Assembly (NCBI RefSeq): GCF_001429605.1
Contig: NZ_LMSS01000001.1
Location: 681,469 to 745,468, forward strand
Source: Phycicoccus sp. Soil802
Lineage (GTDB): Bacteria; Actinomycetota; Actinomycetes; Actinomycetales; Dermatophilaceae
Reading direction: 5' to 3'
DNA length: 64,000 bases
The notes beneath the pieces were generated by a model. It was not told the DNA's origin, made no database searches, and was given only the letters and a program-made list of their open reading frames with translations. Made by a program: the position numbers and the translations under genes. Below are positions 45,008 to 52,494 of the stretch, piece by piece (positions within the stretch are counted from its first letter, which is position 1; each line of letters starts with the position of its first letter).

Positions 45008-47680
45008 TCAGTGCGCCGCGTCGAACCAGGAGCGTCCGACGCCGACGCTGACGTCGAGCGGCACGTCCATCTCGATGGCCCCGCCCATCTCCTTGCGGAC
45101 CAGCGCCTCGACGTCGGCTGCCTCACCTGGGGCGATCTCGAGCACCAGCTCGTCGTGCACCTGGAGCAGCTGACGGGAGCGGGCACCGGACTCGGCCAGC
45201 GCCTTCTCGACCCGCAGCATCGCGAGCTTGATGATGTCGGCCGCTGACCCCTGGATCGGCGCGTTGAGAGCCATCCGCTCGGCCATCTCGCGACGCTGTC
45301 GGTTGTCGGAGGTGAGGTCGGGCAGGTAGCGCCGCCGCCCCAGCATGGTCTCGGTGTAGCCGGTCCCCCGCGCCTCGGCGACGACCGAGTCGAGGTAGTC
45401 CTTGACCCCGCCGAACCGCGCGAAGTACTCGTCCATCAGGCCCTGGGCCTCGCCGGTCGAGATGGTCAGCTGCTTGGACAGCCCGAACGCCGACAAGCCG
45501 TAGGCCAGGCCGTAGGACATCGCCTTGACCTTGGAGCGCATCGCCGCCGTGACGTCCTCGGGCTCGACCGAGAACACCCGCGACCCGACGAACCGGTGCA
45601 GGTCCTCCCCCGACCGGAAAGCCTCGATCAGGCCCTCGTCGCCGGACAGGTGCGCCATGATCCGCATCTCGATCTGGCTGTAGTCGGCGGACATCAGCGA
45701 CTCGTAGCCCTCGCCCACGATGAACACCTCGCGGATCCGGCGTCCTTCGTCGGTACGGATCGGGATGTTCTGGAGGTTGGGATCGGTCGAGGAGAGCCGG
45801 CCGGTCGCCGCGATGGTCTGCTGGTAGGTGGTGTGGATGCGCCCGTCGTCGGCCACGGACTTGAGCAGGCCCTCGACGGTGACCCGCAGCCGGGACGAGT
45901 CACGGTGCCGCAGCAGCGCCTCGAGGAACGGGTGCTCGGTCTTGGTGAACAGGTCGTTGAGCGCGTCGGCGTCGGTGGTGTAGCCGGTCTTGGTGCGTCG
46001 GGTCTTGGGCAGCCCGAGCGTGTCGAAGAGCACGACCTGGAGCTGCTTGGGCGACCCGAGGTTGATCTGGTCGCCACCGAGCGCGTCGTAGGCGTCCTGC
46101 TGGGCCTCGCGCACCTTGGCCGCGAAGTCGGCCTCCAGCCCCGTCATCACGTCGACGTCGGCCGCGATGCCGGTGCGCTCCATGCCCGCCAGCACCTGCT
46201 CGAGCGGCAGCTCGAGGTCCTGCTGCAGGGAGGTGCCGCCGGTGGCCTCCAGCTGCTCGGCCAGCGAACCGGCCAGGTCGAGGACTGCGCGGGCCCGGAC
46301 CATCGCGTCCTGCGCGCCGGCGTCGCCCTCGTCGCCGAAGTCGAGCAGGCCCTGGCCCGAGCTGTCGGCCTCGGCCCGCAGCTCACGGCCGAGCTGGCGG
46401 AGCACGAGGTCAGCCAGGTCGTAGGACCGCTGGTCGGGGCGCACGAGGTAGGCCGCCAGGGCCGTGTCGGTCGCGATGCCGTGGACGTGCCAGCCACGGG
46501 CTGCCAGCGCGAGCAACGGCCCCTTGGCGTCGTGGAGCACCTTGGGACGCTCGGGGTCGGCCAGCCACGCGCCGACGGCGGCCTCGCCGGCCGGGTCGAG
46601 CGCCGTGAGGTCGAGGTATGCCGCGGCGTCACCGTCGGTGGCCAGCGCCAGGGCGGTGGCGTCGCCGGTCCCCCGGCCCCACTGTCCCACCAGGTGCACA
46701 CCCACGGTGGTGCCGGGCGCGGCATACTCCTCCAGCCAGCCGGCCACCTCGTCAGGAGCGAGCACCGTGCCGTCGAGCTCGAAGCCGTGGTCGGCTTCTT
46801 CCTGGGGTGCCTCGAGGTACTCGAAGAGCCGGTCGCGCAGCACCCGGAACTCGAGGCTGTCGAACACGGTGTGGACCAGCTCGCGGTCCCAGTTCTGGCG
46901 CTCGAGCTCGGGGACCGTCACCGGCAGCGGCAGGTCACGCACGAGCTGGTTGAGCCGCCGGTTGCGCAGCACGTCGTTGAGGTGCTCGCGCAGCGACTCG
47001 CCCGCCTTGCCCTTGATCTCGTCGGCGTGGGCCACGACCCCGGTGAGGTCGCCGTACTGGCCGAGCCACTTCGCCGCGGTCTTCGGACCGACCCCCGGCA
47101 CGCCGGGCAGGTTGTCGGACGTCTCGCCCACGAGGGCTGCGAGGTCGCTGTAGCGCTCCGGGGCGACGAGGTACTTCTCCTCCACCGCGGCCGGGGTCAT
47201 CCGCCAGACCTCGGACACCCCACGCACGGGGTAGAGCAGCGTGACCCGGTCGGTGACGAGCTGGAAGGCGTCGCGGTCGCCGGTGCAGATGACGACGTCC
47301 ATGTCCTGCGCGGTCGCCTCCGTGACCAGCGTGGCGATCACGTCGTCGGCCTCGTAGCCGTCGACCTCCACCCACCGGATCTTGAGGGCGTCCAGCACCT
47401 CGCGCACCAACGGGATCTGGCCGGAGAACTCGCTGGGTGTGGCAGAGCGACCCGCCTTGTAGTCGGCGTACTCGGCCAGGCGGAAGGTCTGCCGGGACAC
47501 GTCGAACGCGACCGCCACGTGGGTCGGCTGCTCGTCGCGCAGCACGTTGATGAGCATCGACGTGAAGCCGTAGACAGCATTGGTGTGCTGGCCCGTGCTG
47601 GTCGAGAAGTTCTCGGCCGGCAGCGCGAAGAAGGCGCGGTAGGCAAGGGAATGACCGTCGAGGAGCAGGAGGCGACTCAC
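45008..47680 (-). CDS. polA: DNA polymerase I
   Basis: An 890-residue repair and Okazaki-fragment polymerase. Residues 1-300 are the 5'-3' exonuclease (LLLDGHSLAYRAFFALP, VICTGDRDAFQLV, GVPGVGPKTAAKWL). The middle 3'-5' exonuclease-like domain lacks the usual D-x-E and related acidic residues (TTVGVHLVGQWG region), so it is probably not proofreading, as in other actinomycetes. The polymerase domain has SADYSQIEMRIMAHLSGD, motif B around SKVKAMSYGLAYGLSAFG and the palm motif QVHDELVLEI. GTG at 47680 begins VSRLLLLDGHS and is seven bases after TAGGCT. Only 19 bases separate it from the divergent thioesterase start. Confidence 0.97.
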   Translation of the reverse strand: MSRLLLLDGHSLAYRAFFALPAENFSTSTGQHTNAVYGFTSMLINVLRDEQPTHVAVAFDVSRQTFRLAEYADYKAGRSATPSEFSGQIPLVREVLDALKIRWVEVDGYEADDVIATLVTEATAQDMDVVICTGDRDAFQLVTDRVTLLYPVRGVSEVWRMTPAAVEEKYLVAPERYSDLAALVGETSDNLPGVPGVGPKTAAKWLGQYGDLTGVVAHADEIKGKAGESLREHLNDVLRNRRLNQLVRDLPLPVTVPELERQNWDRELVHTVFDSLEFRVLRDRLFEYLEAPQEEADHGFELDGTVLAPDEVAGWLEEYAAPGTTVGVHLVGQWGRGTGDATALALATDGDAAAYLDLTALDPAGEAAVGAWLADPERPKVLHDAKGPLLALAARGWHVHGIATDTALAAYLVRPDQRSYDLADLVLRQLGRELRAEADSSGQGLLDFGDEGDAGAQDAMVRARAVLDLAGSLAEQLEATGGTSLQQDLELPLEQVLAGMERTGIAADVDVMTGLEADFAAKVREAQQDAYDALGGDQINLGSPKQLQVVLFDTLGLPKTRRTKTGYTTDADALNDLFTKTEHPFLEALLRHRDSSRLRVTVEGLLKSVADDGRIHTTYQQTIAATGRLSSTDPNLQNIPIRTDEGRRIREVFIVGEGYESLMSADYSQIEMRIMAHLSGDEGLIEAFRSGEDLHRFVGSRVFSVEPEDVTAAMRSKVKAMSYGLAYGLSAFGLSKQLTISTGEAQGLMDEYFARFGGVKDYLDSVVAEARGTGYTETMLGRRRYLPDLTSDNRQRREMAERMALNAPIQGSAADIIKLAMLRVEKALAESGARSRQLLQVHDELVLEIAPGEAADVEALVRKEMGGAIEMDVPLDVSVGVGRSWFDAAH

Positions 47681-47687
47681 GCATGGC

Positions 47688-47693
47688 AGCCTA
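47688..47693 (-). promoter_or_regulatory. Leaderless-type -10 box of polA
   Basis: TAGGCT (minus strand), seven bases before the GTG at 47680, inside the 19-base gap to the divergent gene. Confidence 0.45.
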
Positions 47694-47699
47694 TTGGTT

Positions 47700-48170
47700 A
47701 TGAGTGACACCCCCGCGACCGCCAGCCCCACGAGCGCCGGCCCCACCGACCCCGAGCTCGCCGCCGCCCTCGAGGCGATGCTGGCGATGAACCCGAACTC
47801 CCTGCTCCAGCGCATGCAGATCGAGGTGCTCGAGGCCTCGCCCGAGCGTCTCGTCGCCCGGATGCCCGTCGAGGGCAACACCCAGCCCTACGGGTTGCTG
47901 CACGGTGGCGCCTCCGTGGTGCTGGCCGAGACCCTGGGGTCGGTCGGCTCCGCGCTGCACGCTGGCCCGGACCGGGTCGCCGTGGGTCTCGACATCAACG
48001 CGACCCACCACCGGGCCGCGCGCTCGGGCTTCGTGACCGGCACCGCCACTGCCCTGTCCCTGGGCAACACCCTCACGTGCTACGAGATCGTCATCACCGA
48101 CGACCAGGACCGGCGCATCTGCACCTGCCGGATCACCTGCCTGCTGCGCGACGCAGCTCCCGGCGCCTAG
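47700..48170 (+). CDS. Hotdog-fold thioesterase, PaaI family
   Basis: A 156-residue single-domain hotdog protein: RMPVEGNTQPYGLLHGGASVVLAET carries the family HGG turn and catalytic-type acidic residue, followed by GLDINATHHRAARSGFVTG. Hydrolyses acyl-CoA thioesters; substrate unknown. ATG at 47700 is chosen over TTG at 47694. The promoter must lie within polA or be very compact. Confidence 0.88.
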   Translation: MSDTPATASPTSAGPTDPELAAALEAMLAMNPNSLLQRMQIEVLEASPERLVARMPVEGNTQPYGLLHGGASVVLAETLGSVGSALHAGPDRVAVGLDINATHHRAARSGFVTGTATALSLGNTLTCYEIVITDDQDRRICTCRITCLLRDAAPGA

Positions 48171-48173
48171 CGG

Positions 48174-48758
48174 TCAGCCGGCCAGCCGGCTCTCGGCGCT
48201 CGCGGTCGCCCGCGCGCGCAGGGAGCGGCGGCGGTGGAGCAGCGCCTCGATCGAGTGGTGCCGCGGCTCGTCCTGGCCCAGGCGGCGACGCAGCGCGGAC
48301 ACGCTGGTTACCCGGCGCACCATCTGCGAGGAGAAGCCGAGGCGGGCGAAGAAGCGGTTCGCGTCGCGGTGCTGGGCCGGCACGTTGCAGCCGATCTGCT
48401 CGCACCCGCGGGAGTCTGCGTAGAGGGTGACGGCACTCATCAGCTGGCGGGCGACCCCGTGCTTGCGCGAGTCGGGCACGACGTAGAGCTGGTCGATGGT
48501 GACGCAGGGGGCGTCGGTCAGGGACGAGAACGGGCTGGTGGCGGCGACCGCGAACCCGACCGGCTGGCCGTCCGCCATGGCGACGTAGGCCCGGACGTCC
48601 TCGCGGTGCAGCGCGGTCGAGATGCGCCCCTCGGAGGCGGCGCGGGCGACCACCTCGGGGCTGACCCCGGCCTCGACCCTTGAGGTCATCCAGAGCTCGG
48701 TGAAGGACCGCTCCTCATCCGCGGAGACGCGCCTGACGCTGATCACGGGACGGCTCAC
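48174..48758 (-). CDS. GNAT-family N-acetyltransferase
   Basis: A 194-residue GNAT: acetyl-CoA loop region DQLYVVPDSRKHGVARQLMS, and a C-terminal NVPAQHRDANRFFARLGF. The last ~45 residues are basic and low-complexity (RRRLGQDEPRHHSIEALLHRR). GTG at 48758 with a GGAGGAA site. Acceptor unknown. It ends three bases after the thioesterase stop on the other strand. Confidence 0.85.
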   Translation of the reverse strand: MSRPVISVRRVSADEERSFTELWMTSRVEAGVSPEVVARAASEGRISTALHREDVRAYVAMADGQPVGFAVAATSPFSSLTDAPCVTIDQLYVVPDSRKHGVARQLMSAVTLYADSRGCEQIGCNVPAQHRDANRFFARLGFSSQMVRRVTSVSALRRRLGQDEPRHHSIEALLHRRRSLRARATASAESRLAG

Positions 48759-48878
48759 CGGGGTTCCTCCATCATCGTCGGTCTGGACTGCTCACCACTG
48801 CAGACGGCTCCCCCGACGGCCGCGGCGCCTCGAAAGGCGACCGACTCAGGACTCTAGGCCCATTCGAGGGCGCTCGTG

Positions 48879-48910
48879 AAGAGTTCAACAACTTTCCCGT
48901 GTTAACTCTT
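48879..48910. promoter_or_regulatory. Imperfect inverted repeat in an AT-richer gap
   Basis: AAGAGTTCAACA and TGTTAACTCTT pair over 11 positions with a single bulged base and a 9-base loop. It lies in the 273-base gap 48759-49031 between two leftward GNAT genes and is clearly less GC-rich than its surroundings. Operator or RNA hairpin; direction and target unknown. Confidence 0.35.
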
Positions 48911-49031
48911 GTCGCAGCCCTTGTTCCACGGCTGTTACATCACGGGTCGGCGCCGATTCGCTGCTTGGCCATCGTTGCACGGCGTCCGCGCGGACTCGCC
49001 ATCCGGGTCCCCCGGGACGGGTCCCGACCGG

Positions 49032-49562
49032 TCAGGCGGGGCGCTCGAAGACGTAGTCGTCCTCGTAGCGGTCACCCACGAGGAACCGCTTGGTGCCCAC
49101 CCTGGCGAAGCCACTCTTGGCGTAGAACCGCTGGGCCCGCTCGTTCTCCTGGTTGACCCCCAGCCACACCCCGACCGCGCCACGAGCCCGGGCCGCGTCG
49201 ATCGAGGCCGCCATGAGCAGCCGGCTGGTGCCTGCGCCGTGGTGGTCGGGCAGGACGTAGATCTTGCTCAGCTCGGCGGTCGGTCGCAGCGTCAGCGCAG
49301 CCCGCACGTCCGGGTCGGTGGGCTCCCCGTGGACGACCATCGCGTAGCCGGTCACCACGTCGTCCCCCACCGAGAGGAACAGGTCACGGGCCGGGTCGGC
49401 GAGATAGCGCTCGAAGCACTCCAGCGACAGGACCTCGGCGATGAAGGCGTCGATCGCCTGCGGGGTGATGTGCGGAGGGCAGGCCAGCGCGAACGTCGCC
49501 GCCGCCACCTGGGCCAGCACACCAGCATCACCCTGACCAGCCGGGCGAACCACCGCGTCCAC
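49032..49562 (-). CDS. GNAT-family N-acetyltransferase
   Basis: A 176-residue GNAT: SKIYVLPDHHGAGTSRLLMAA contains the acetyl-CoA pyrophosphate loop, and GVNQENERAQRFYAKSGFARVG is the family C-terminal motif. GTG at 49562, two bases after the stop of the upstream PdtaR-type regulator, so probably co-transcribed with it. Substrate unknown. Confidence 0.87.
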   Translation of the reverse strand: MDAVVRPAGQGDAGVLAQVAAATFALACPPHITPQAIDAFIAEVLSLECFERYLADPARDLFLSVGDDVVTGYAMVVHGEPTDPDVRAALTLRPTAELSKIYVLPDHHGAGTSRLLMAASIDAARARGAVGVWLGVNQENERAQRFYAKSGFARVGTKRFLVGDRYEDDYVFERPA

Positions 49563-49564
49563 GC

Positions 49565-50191
49565 TCAGGCCTTGTCCATCCCTGCCACGACGGCCTCGGC
49601 CACCTCACGCATGCCGAGGCGACGGTCCATCGCGGTCTTCTGGATCCAGCGGAACGCCTCCGCCTCGCTGATCTTGAGCTTCTTCATCAGCACGCCCTTG
49701 GCGCGGTCGACCGCCTTGCGGGTCTCGAGCCGCTCGCCCAGGTCGCTGATCTCCCGTTCGAGTGCCTTGACCTCGGTCCAGCGGTGCCGCGCGATGTCGA
49801 TGGCCGGCGTGAGGTCGGAGGCCGTGAACGGCTTGACGATGTAGGCCATCACCCCCGCGTCACGGGCCCGCTCGACCAGCTCGGTCTGGCTGAAGGCGGT
49901 GAGCATGACGACGGGGCAGATCCGGGCGGCGCCGATCTGCTCGGCGGCGGTGATGCCGTCCATGACCGGCATCTTCACGTCCATGATCACCAGGTCGGGG
50001 GTCAGCTCGGTCGCCATCTCGACGGCCTGCTCGCCGTTGCTGGCCTGTCCGACCACGTCGTAGCCCGCCTCGACGAGCATCTCGGCGAGGTCGAGGCGGA
50101 TCAGGGCCTCGTCCTCGGCCACCAGGATCCGGGTGGGCGCGGAGGCCGCGGGCGTCGGCAGGGGCGTGGTGGTGTCACGGGTGTCGCTCAC
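49565..50191 (-). CDS. pdtaR: ANTAR-domain response regulator (PdtaR type)
   Basis: A 208-residue regulator: receiver with AEDE, phospho-acceptor Asp in LVIMDVKMPVMDG, and Lys in IVKPF; then an ANTAR RNA-binding three-helix bundle (LETRKAVDRAKGVLMKKLKI ... FRWIQKTAMDRRLGMREVAE). It corresponds to M. tuberculosis Rv1626 (PdtaR), an antiterminator phosphorylated by a soluble kinase; neighbours polA, rpsA, coaE and uvrB agree. GTG at 50191 is six bases after TAGGCT. Acts on two-stem-loop RNA targets elsewhere. Confidence 0.92.
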   Translation of the reverse strand: MSDTRDTTTPLPTPAASAPTRILVAEDEALIRLDLAEMLVEAGYDVVGQASNGEQAVEMATELTPDLVIMDVKMPVMDGITAAEQIGAARICPVVMLTAFSQTELVERARDAGVMAYIVKPFTASDLTPAIDIARHRWTEVKALEREISDLGERLETRKAVDRAKGVLMKKLKISEAEAFRWIQKTAMDRRLGMREVAEAVVAGMDKA

Positions 50192-50197
50192 GGAAGG

Positions 50198-50203
50198 AGC
50201 CTA
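50198..50203 (-). promoter_or_regulatory. Leaderless-type -10 box of pdtaR
   Basis: TAGGCT (minus strand), six bases before the GTG at 50191. Confidence 0.45.
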
Positions 50204-50299
50204 GGGGACGTGCGTTAACGGCAGGTTGCGGCGGTCCACGGACGGACCCGCCGCCCTCGGCGCGGGCGCCGACGCGGACCCGCAACCAAGCGCACCCGA

Positions 50300-50332
50300 G
50301 GTATGCCGCGCAGGCACCGCACGCGGCATACC
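50300..50332. repeat. Perfect hairpin made of two inverted GTATGCCGC words
   Basis: GGTATGCCGCG (50300-50310) and CGCGGCATACC (50322-50332) form a perfect 11-bp stem with an 11-base loop, between divergent genes. It is therefore not an obvious terminator. Confidence 0.7.
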
Positions 50333-50462
50333 GGCTCTGGTTGTGGGCCCGCCGAAGGACCAGAATGGAGCCGGTCCCGGAGCCGACCGGGCGTCCTCGT
50401 CCGTCGCGGTCCGGCTGTCCGTGGTGTCGCCGCCCGTGGCATGGCAGTGGGAGCCGTGGCAA

Positions 50463-51356
50463 GTGGAGAACGTGGTGGGTGCGGCTGCCCGTCCGCGCCG
50501 CCGACCGACGTCCGCGTCGATGCGGGTGGTGTGGATGCTCGTGGCCTTCGTGGGCGGCGGCCTGCTCGGGCTGTTCCTCGTCCTCCCCCGCACCCGGATG
50601 CTGCGCCCACGCCGCGTGCTCGCCTGTGACCTGTGCCAGCGACGACACCGACGCCTGCTGGCGGCGATGGTGGTGCTCGCCCTGCTCTCCGTCGCCGGCC
50701 TCGGGCTGCGGGTCTCGCAGCGGGCCCGTGAGCTGCCGGCCTGTGCTGCGGACACCTCGATCGCGGAGGGCCGCCGCGTCATCGACCCGCGGGCCCCGAG
50801 CCGGCCGCCGCCGTGGTCGACGGTGCGCTCGGTGATGACGGCGCCGGTGAGCGGGTTGGCGCTCGGGTTCGCCGAGGCCCGGGGCCAGGGCCTGTGCAGT
50901 GTCGGCGACCCGCCCATCACCCTGGCCTTCGTGCCGCAGGCCGGCGAGCACATGGGCAGCATGGTCGGCGAGGTCTTCCTGGCCTCGCCCGTGCCCCGGA
51001 TCAACCCGGTGCGGGCCCGCGACCTGGCCGAGCACGAGTCACGCCACGTCGACCAGTGGGCCGTGTGCACCATCGTCGGCGGCATCTCGCTGCTCCCGGT
51101 CCTCTACCTCGTCGACGACACGCTCTACCCCGGGTCGGAGAACCACTTCGAACAGGCCGCGGGTCTGTTCGACGGGGCCTACCCCGCGCCGCCCGACCCG
51201 CCTCGCGGGCCGCAGGGGTGGGCGATCGCCCTGTGGATCGGGGTCGTGCTGCTCCTGGCCCGCCGCCGGATCCGGTGGGCGGTGCGGAGCCTCGTGCGCC
51301 GCACGGCGGCCACCGACCCGGCGCGCTGCGGCGTCCACACGACCGGCTGGCGCTAG
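50463..51356 (+). CDS. Membrane protein with an HExxH motif, function unknown
   Basis: About 297 residues. TM1 near MRVVWMLVAFVGGGLLGLFLVL, then a short Cys pair (CDLCQRRHRR), TM2, an extracytoplasmic or cytosolic domain containing AEHESRHVDQWA (HExxH, zinc-protease-like, followed by Gln-Trp as in some small metallopeptidase families), a downstream ENHFEQAAG with a possible third ligand, and a C-terminal helix followed by a basic stretch. The start is not certain: GTG at 50463 or ATG at 50520; the frame is open further upstream through the hairpin. A membrane zinc peptidase is possible but unproven. Confidence 0.6.
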   Translation: MENVVGAAARPRRRPTSASMRVVWMLVAFVGGGLLGLFLVLPRTRMLRPRRVLACDLCQRRHRRLLAAMVVLALLSVAGLGLRVSQRARELPACAADTSIAEGRRVIDPRAPSRPPPWSTVRSVMTAPVSGLALGFAEARGQGLCSVGDPPITLAFVPQAGEHMGSMVGEVFLASPVPRINPVRARDLAEHESRHVDQWAVCTIVGGISLLPVLYLVDDTLYPGSENHFEQAAGLFDGAYPAPPDPPRGPQGWAIALWIGVVLLLARRRIRWAVRSLVRRTAATDPARCGVHTTGWR

Positions 51357-51369
51357 CGACCGCCGCCAC

Positions 51370-51738
51370 TCAGGTGTACGGCTGGTCCTTCAGGAGGTGG
51401 AGCAGTGCGCCCCGGTCGGTGCTGACGAGGGCGTAGCGGCGCGCTCCCCGGCGGCCGTGCAGCACGAAGACGGTGCGTCGGTCGTTGCGGTCCTCGAGCT
51501 CCCACCAGCCGGCGTCCGCGATCGACTTCGTCTCGTCCTCGTAGGTCGCGTGCTCGAGCGCGTGGTCGTCGACGGGCACCGCGAGCCGGTCCTTCGCCGG
51601 GCTGGTCGGCAGTCCGCGTGGCACGGCCCACGAGCGCAGCACACCGTCTTCCTCGAGCCGCAGGTCGAAGTGGTGCTGCGGCTTGTCGTGCTCGTGCAGC
51701 ACGAAGACCGGCCGACCACTCCCCTGCTCAACGGACAC
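51370..51738 (-). CDS. Free-standing LigD-type 3'-phosphoesterase domain
   Basis: A 122-residue protein made only of the phosphoesterase domain found at the N-terminus of bacterial NHEJ ligase LigD. The catalytic pattern aligns: His17, His23, Asp25, Arg27 (HDKPQHHFDLR) and His59 (DDHALEH), with spacing like P. aeruginosa LigD His42/His48/Asp50/Arg52/His84. The position of its Tyr88 is His63 here, and the EGxYGAG-type loop is replaced by EDETKSIADAG. GTG at 51738 has GGAG upstream. It may trim 3' ends in repair, or be a diverged relative; no ligase or Ku gene is in the window. Confidence 0.72.
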   Translation of the reverse strand: MSVEQGSGRPVFVLHEHDKPQHHFDLRLEEDGVLRSWAVPRGLPTSPAKDRLAVPVDDHALEHATYEDETKSIADAGWWELEDRNDRRTVFVLHGRRGARRYALVSTDRGALLHLLKDQPYT

Positions 51739-51809
51739 GAGCACCTCCGAGCTGCGCCGGCTGGGTGCCGAAGGCGGGACTTCAACCAGCAGGACTGCCG
51801 CTGATCCTG

Positions 51810-52334
51810 TCACGCCTGCTGTGGCGTTCGGAGCGGCTCGCTGGCACGGCCGGCTGCCGGGGTCGCCGGAGCTGGGGTGCGGCGTGGCCAGGTCCAGGCG
51901 GAGCGCAGGATGAAGGCCAGGAGCAGCACCTCGAGTCCGATGGAGAGGCCGTAGAAGAAGGCCCAGTCCCACGACTCCCCTGCCGCGTTGACCACCGAGT
52001 AGGGGATGTAGAGCGATGCGAAGACGAGGTTCGTGGCGCGGTTCACCTTCGCCGGCAGCGTCATGGAGAGCCACACCATCAGGGCCGGGATCGCCACGGA
52101 CGCGAGCATGACGGTCAACAACGTCGGGCTGATGTCGTACTCGAAGACGACGCCGGCGCGGAGGTCGTCGATGACGCCTGGCTTGTAGAGGTGGAAGTAG
52201 TCGACGTAGAGGTACAGGAACATGAAGCTGGCCCATGCGGCGGCGAGCTTGGCCTGCACGGGCATGCGCAGGCTTTCCAGCGTGCTCTCGGATGGCGGAC
52301 TCTCCAGCGCGGTGCGGGACTCAGGCGTTCTCAT
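51810..52334 (-). CDS. DUF6326-type membrane protein
   Basis: A 174-residue protein with four hydrophobic helices (about 28-46, 70-92, 104-120, 127-147) and polar ends; FLYLYVDYFHLYKPGVIDDL and YDISPTLLTVMLASVAIPALM are typical of DUF6326 proteins. Function unknown. ATG at 52334 follows GAGGAG with six-base spacing. It diverges from a NarL-type two-component pair, which may control it. Confidence 0.7.
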   Translation of the reverse strand: MRTPESRTALESPPSESTLESLRMPVQAKLAAAWASFMFLYLYVDYFHLYKPGVIDDLRAGVVFEYDISPTLLTVMLASVAIPALMVWLSMTLPAKVNRATNLVFASLYIPYSVVNAAGESWDWAFFYGLSIGLEVLLLAFILRSAWTWPRRTPAPATPAAGRASEPLRTPQQA

Positions 52335-52482
52335 CACATGCTCCTCGGTTTGATCGGGTAGGTGCTTCCACCTTCACGACTACCGGCGGCGGGCACATCG
52401 GCCCCGGAGCGGGATCTGACCTGGCCGTTGGCCCAGTCGTCCTGTTGTACTTTCGGCCGGTACGCCCGTGACGCCGGCTGCC

Positions 52483-52488
52483 TAGGCT
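52483..52488 (+). promoter_or_regulatory. Leaderless-type -10 box of the sensor kinase
   Basis: TAGGCT, six bases before the GTG at 52495; the 160-base gap to the divergent gene holds nothing else I can support. Confidence 0.45.
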
Positions 52489-52494
52489 GAGCGG

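Noticed and set aside
50226-50462. Longer N-terminus for the membrane HExxH protein
   Set aside because: It would run through the perfect word hairpin and reads as low-complexity Ala/Gly/Pro sequence; later starts are more plausible.
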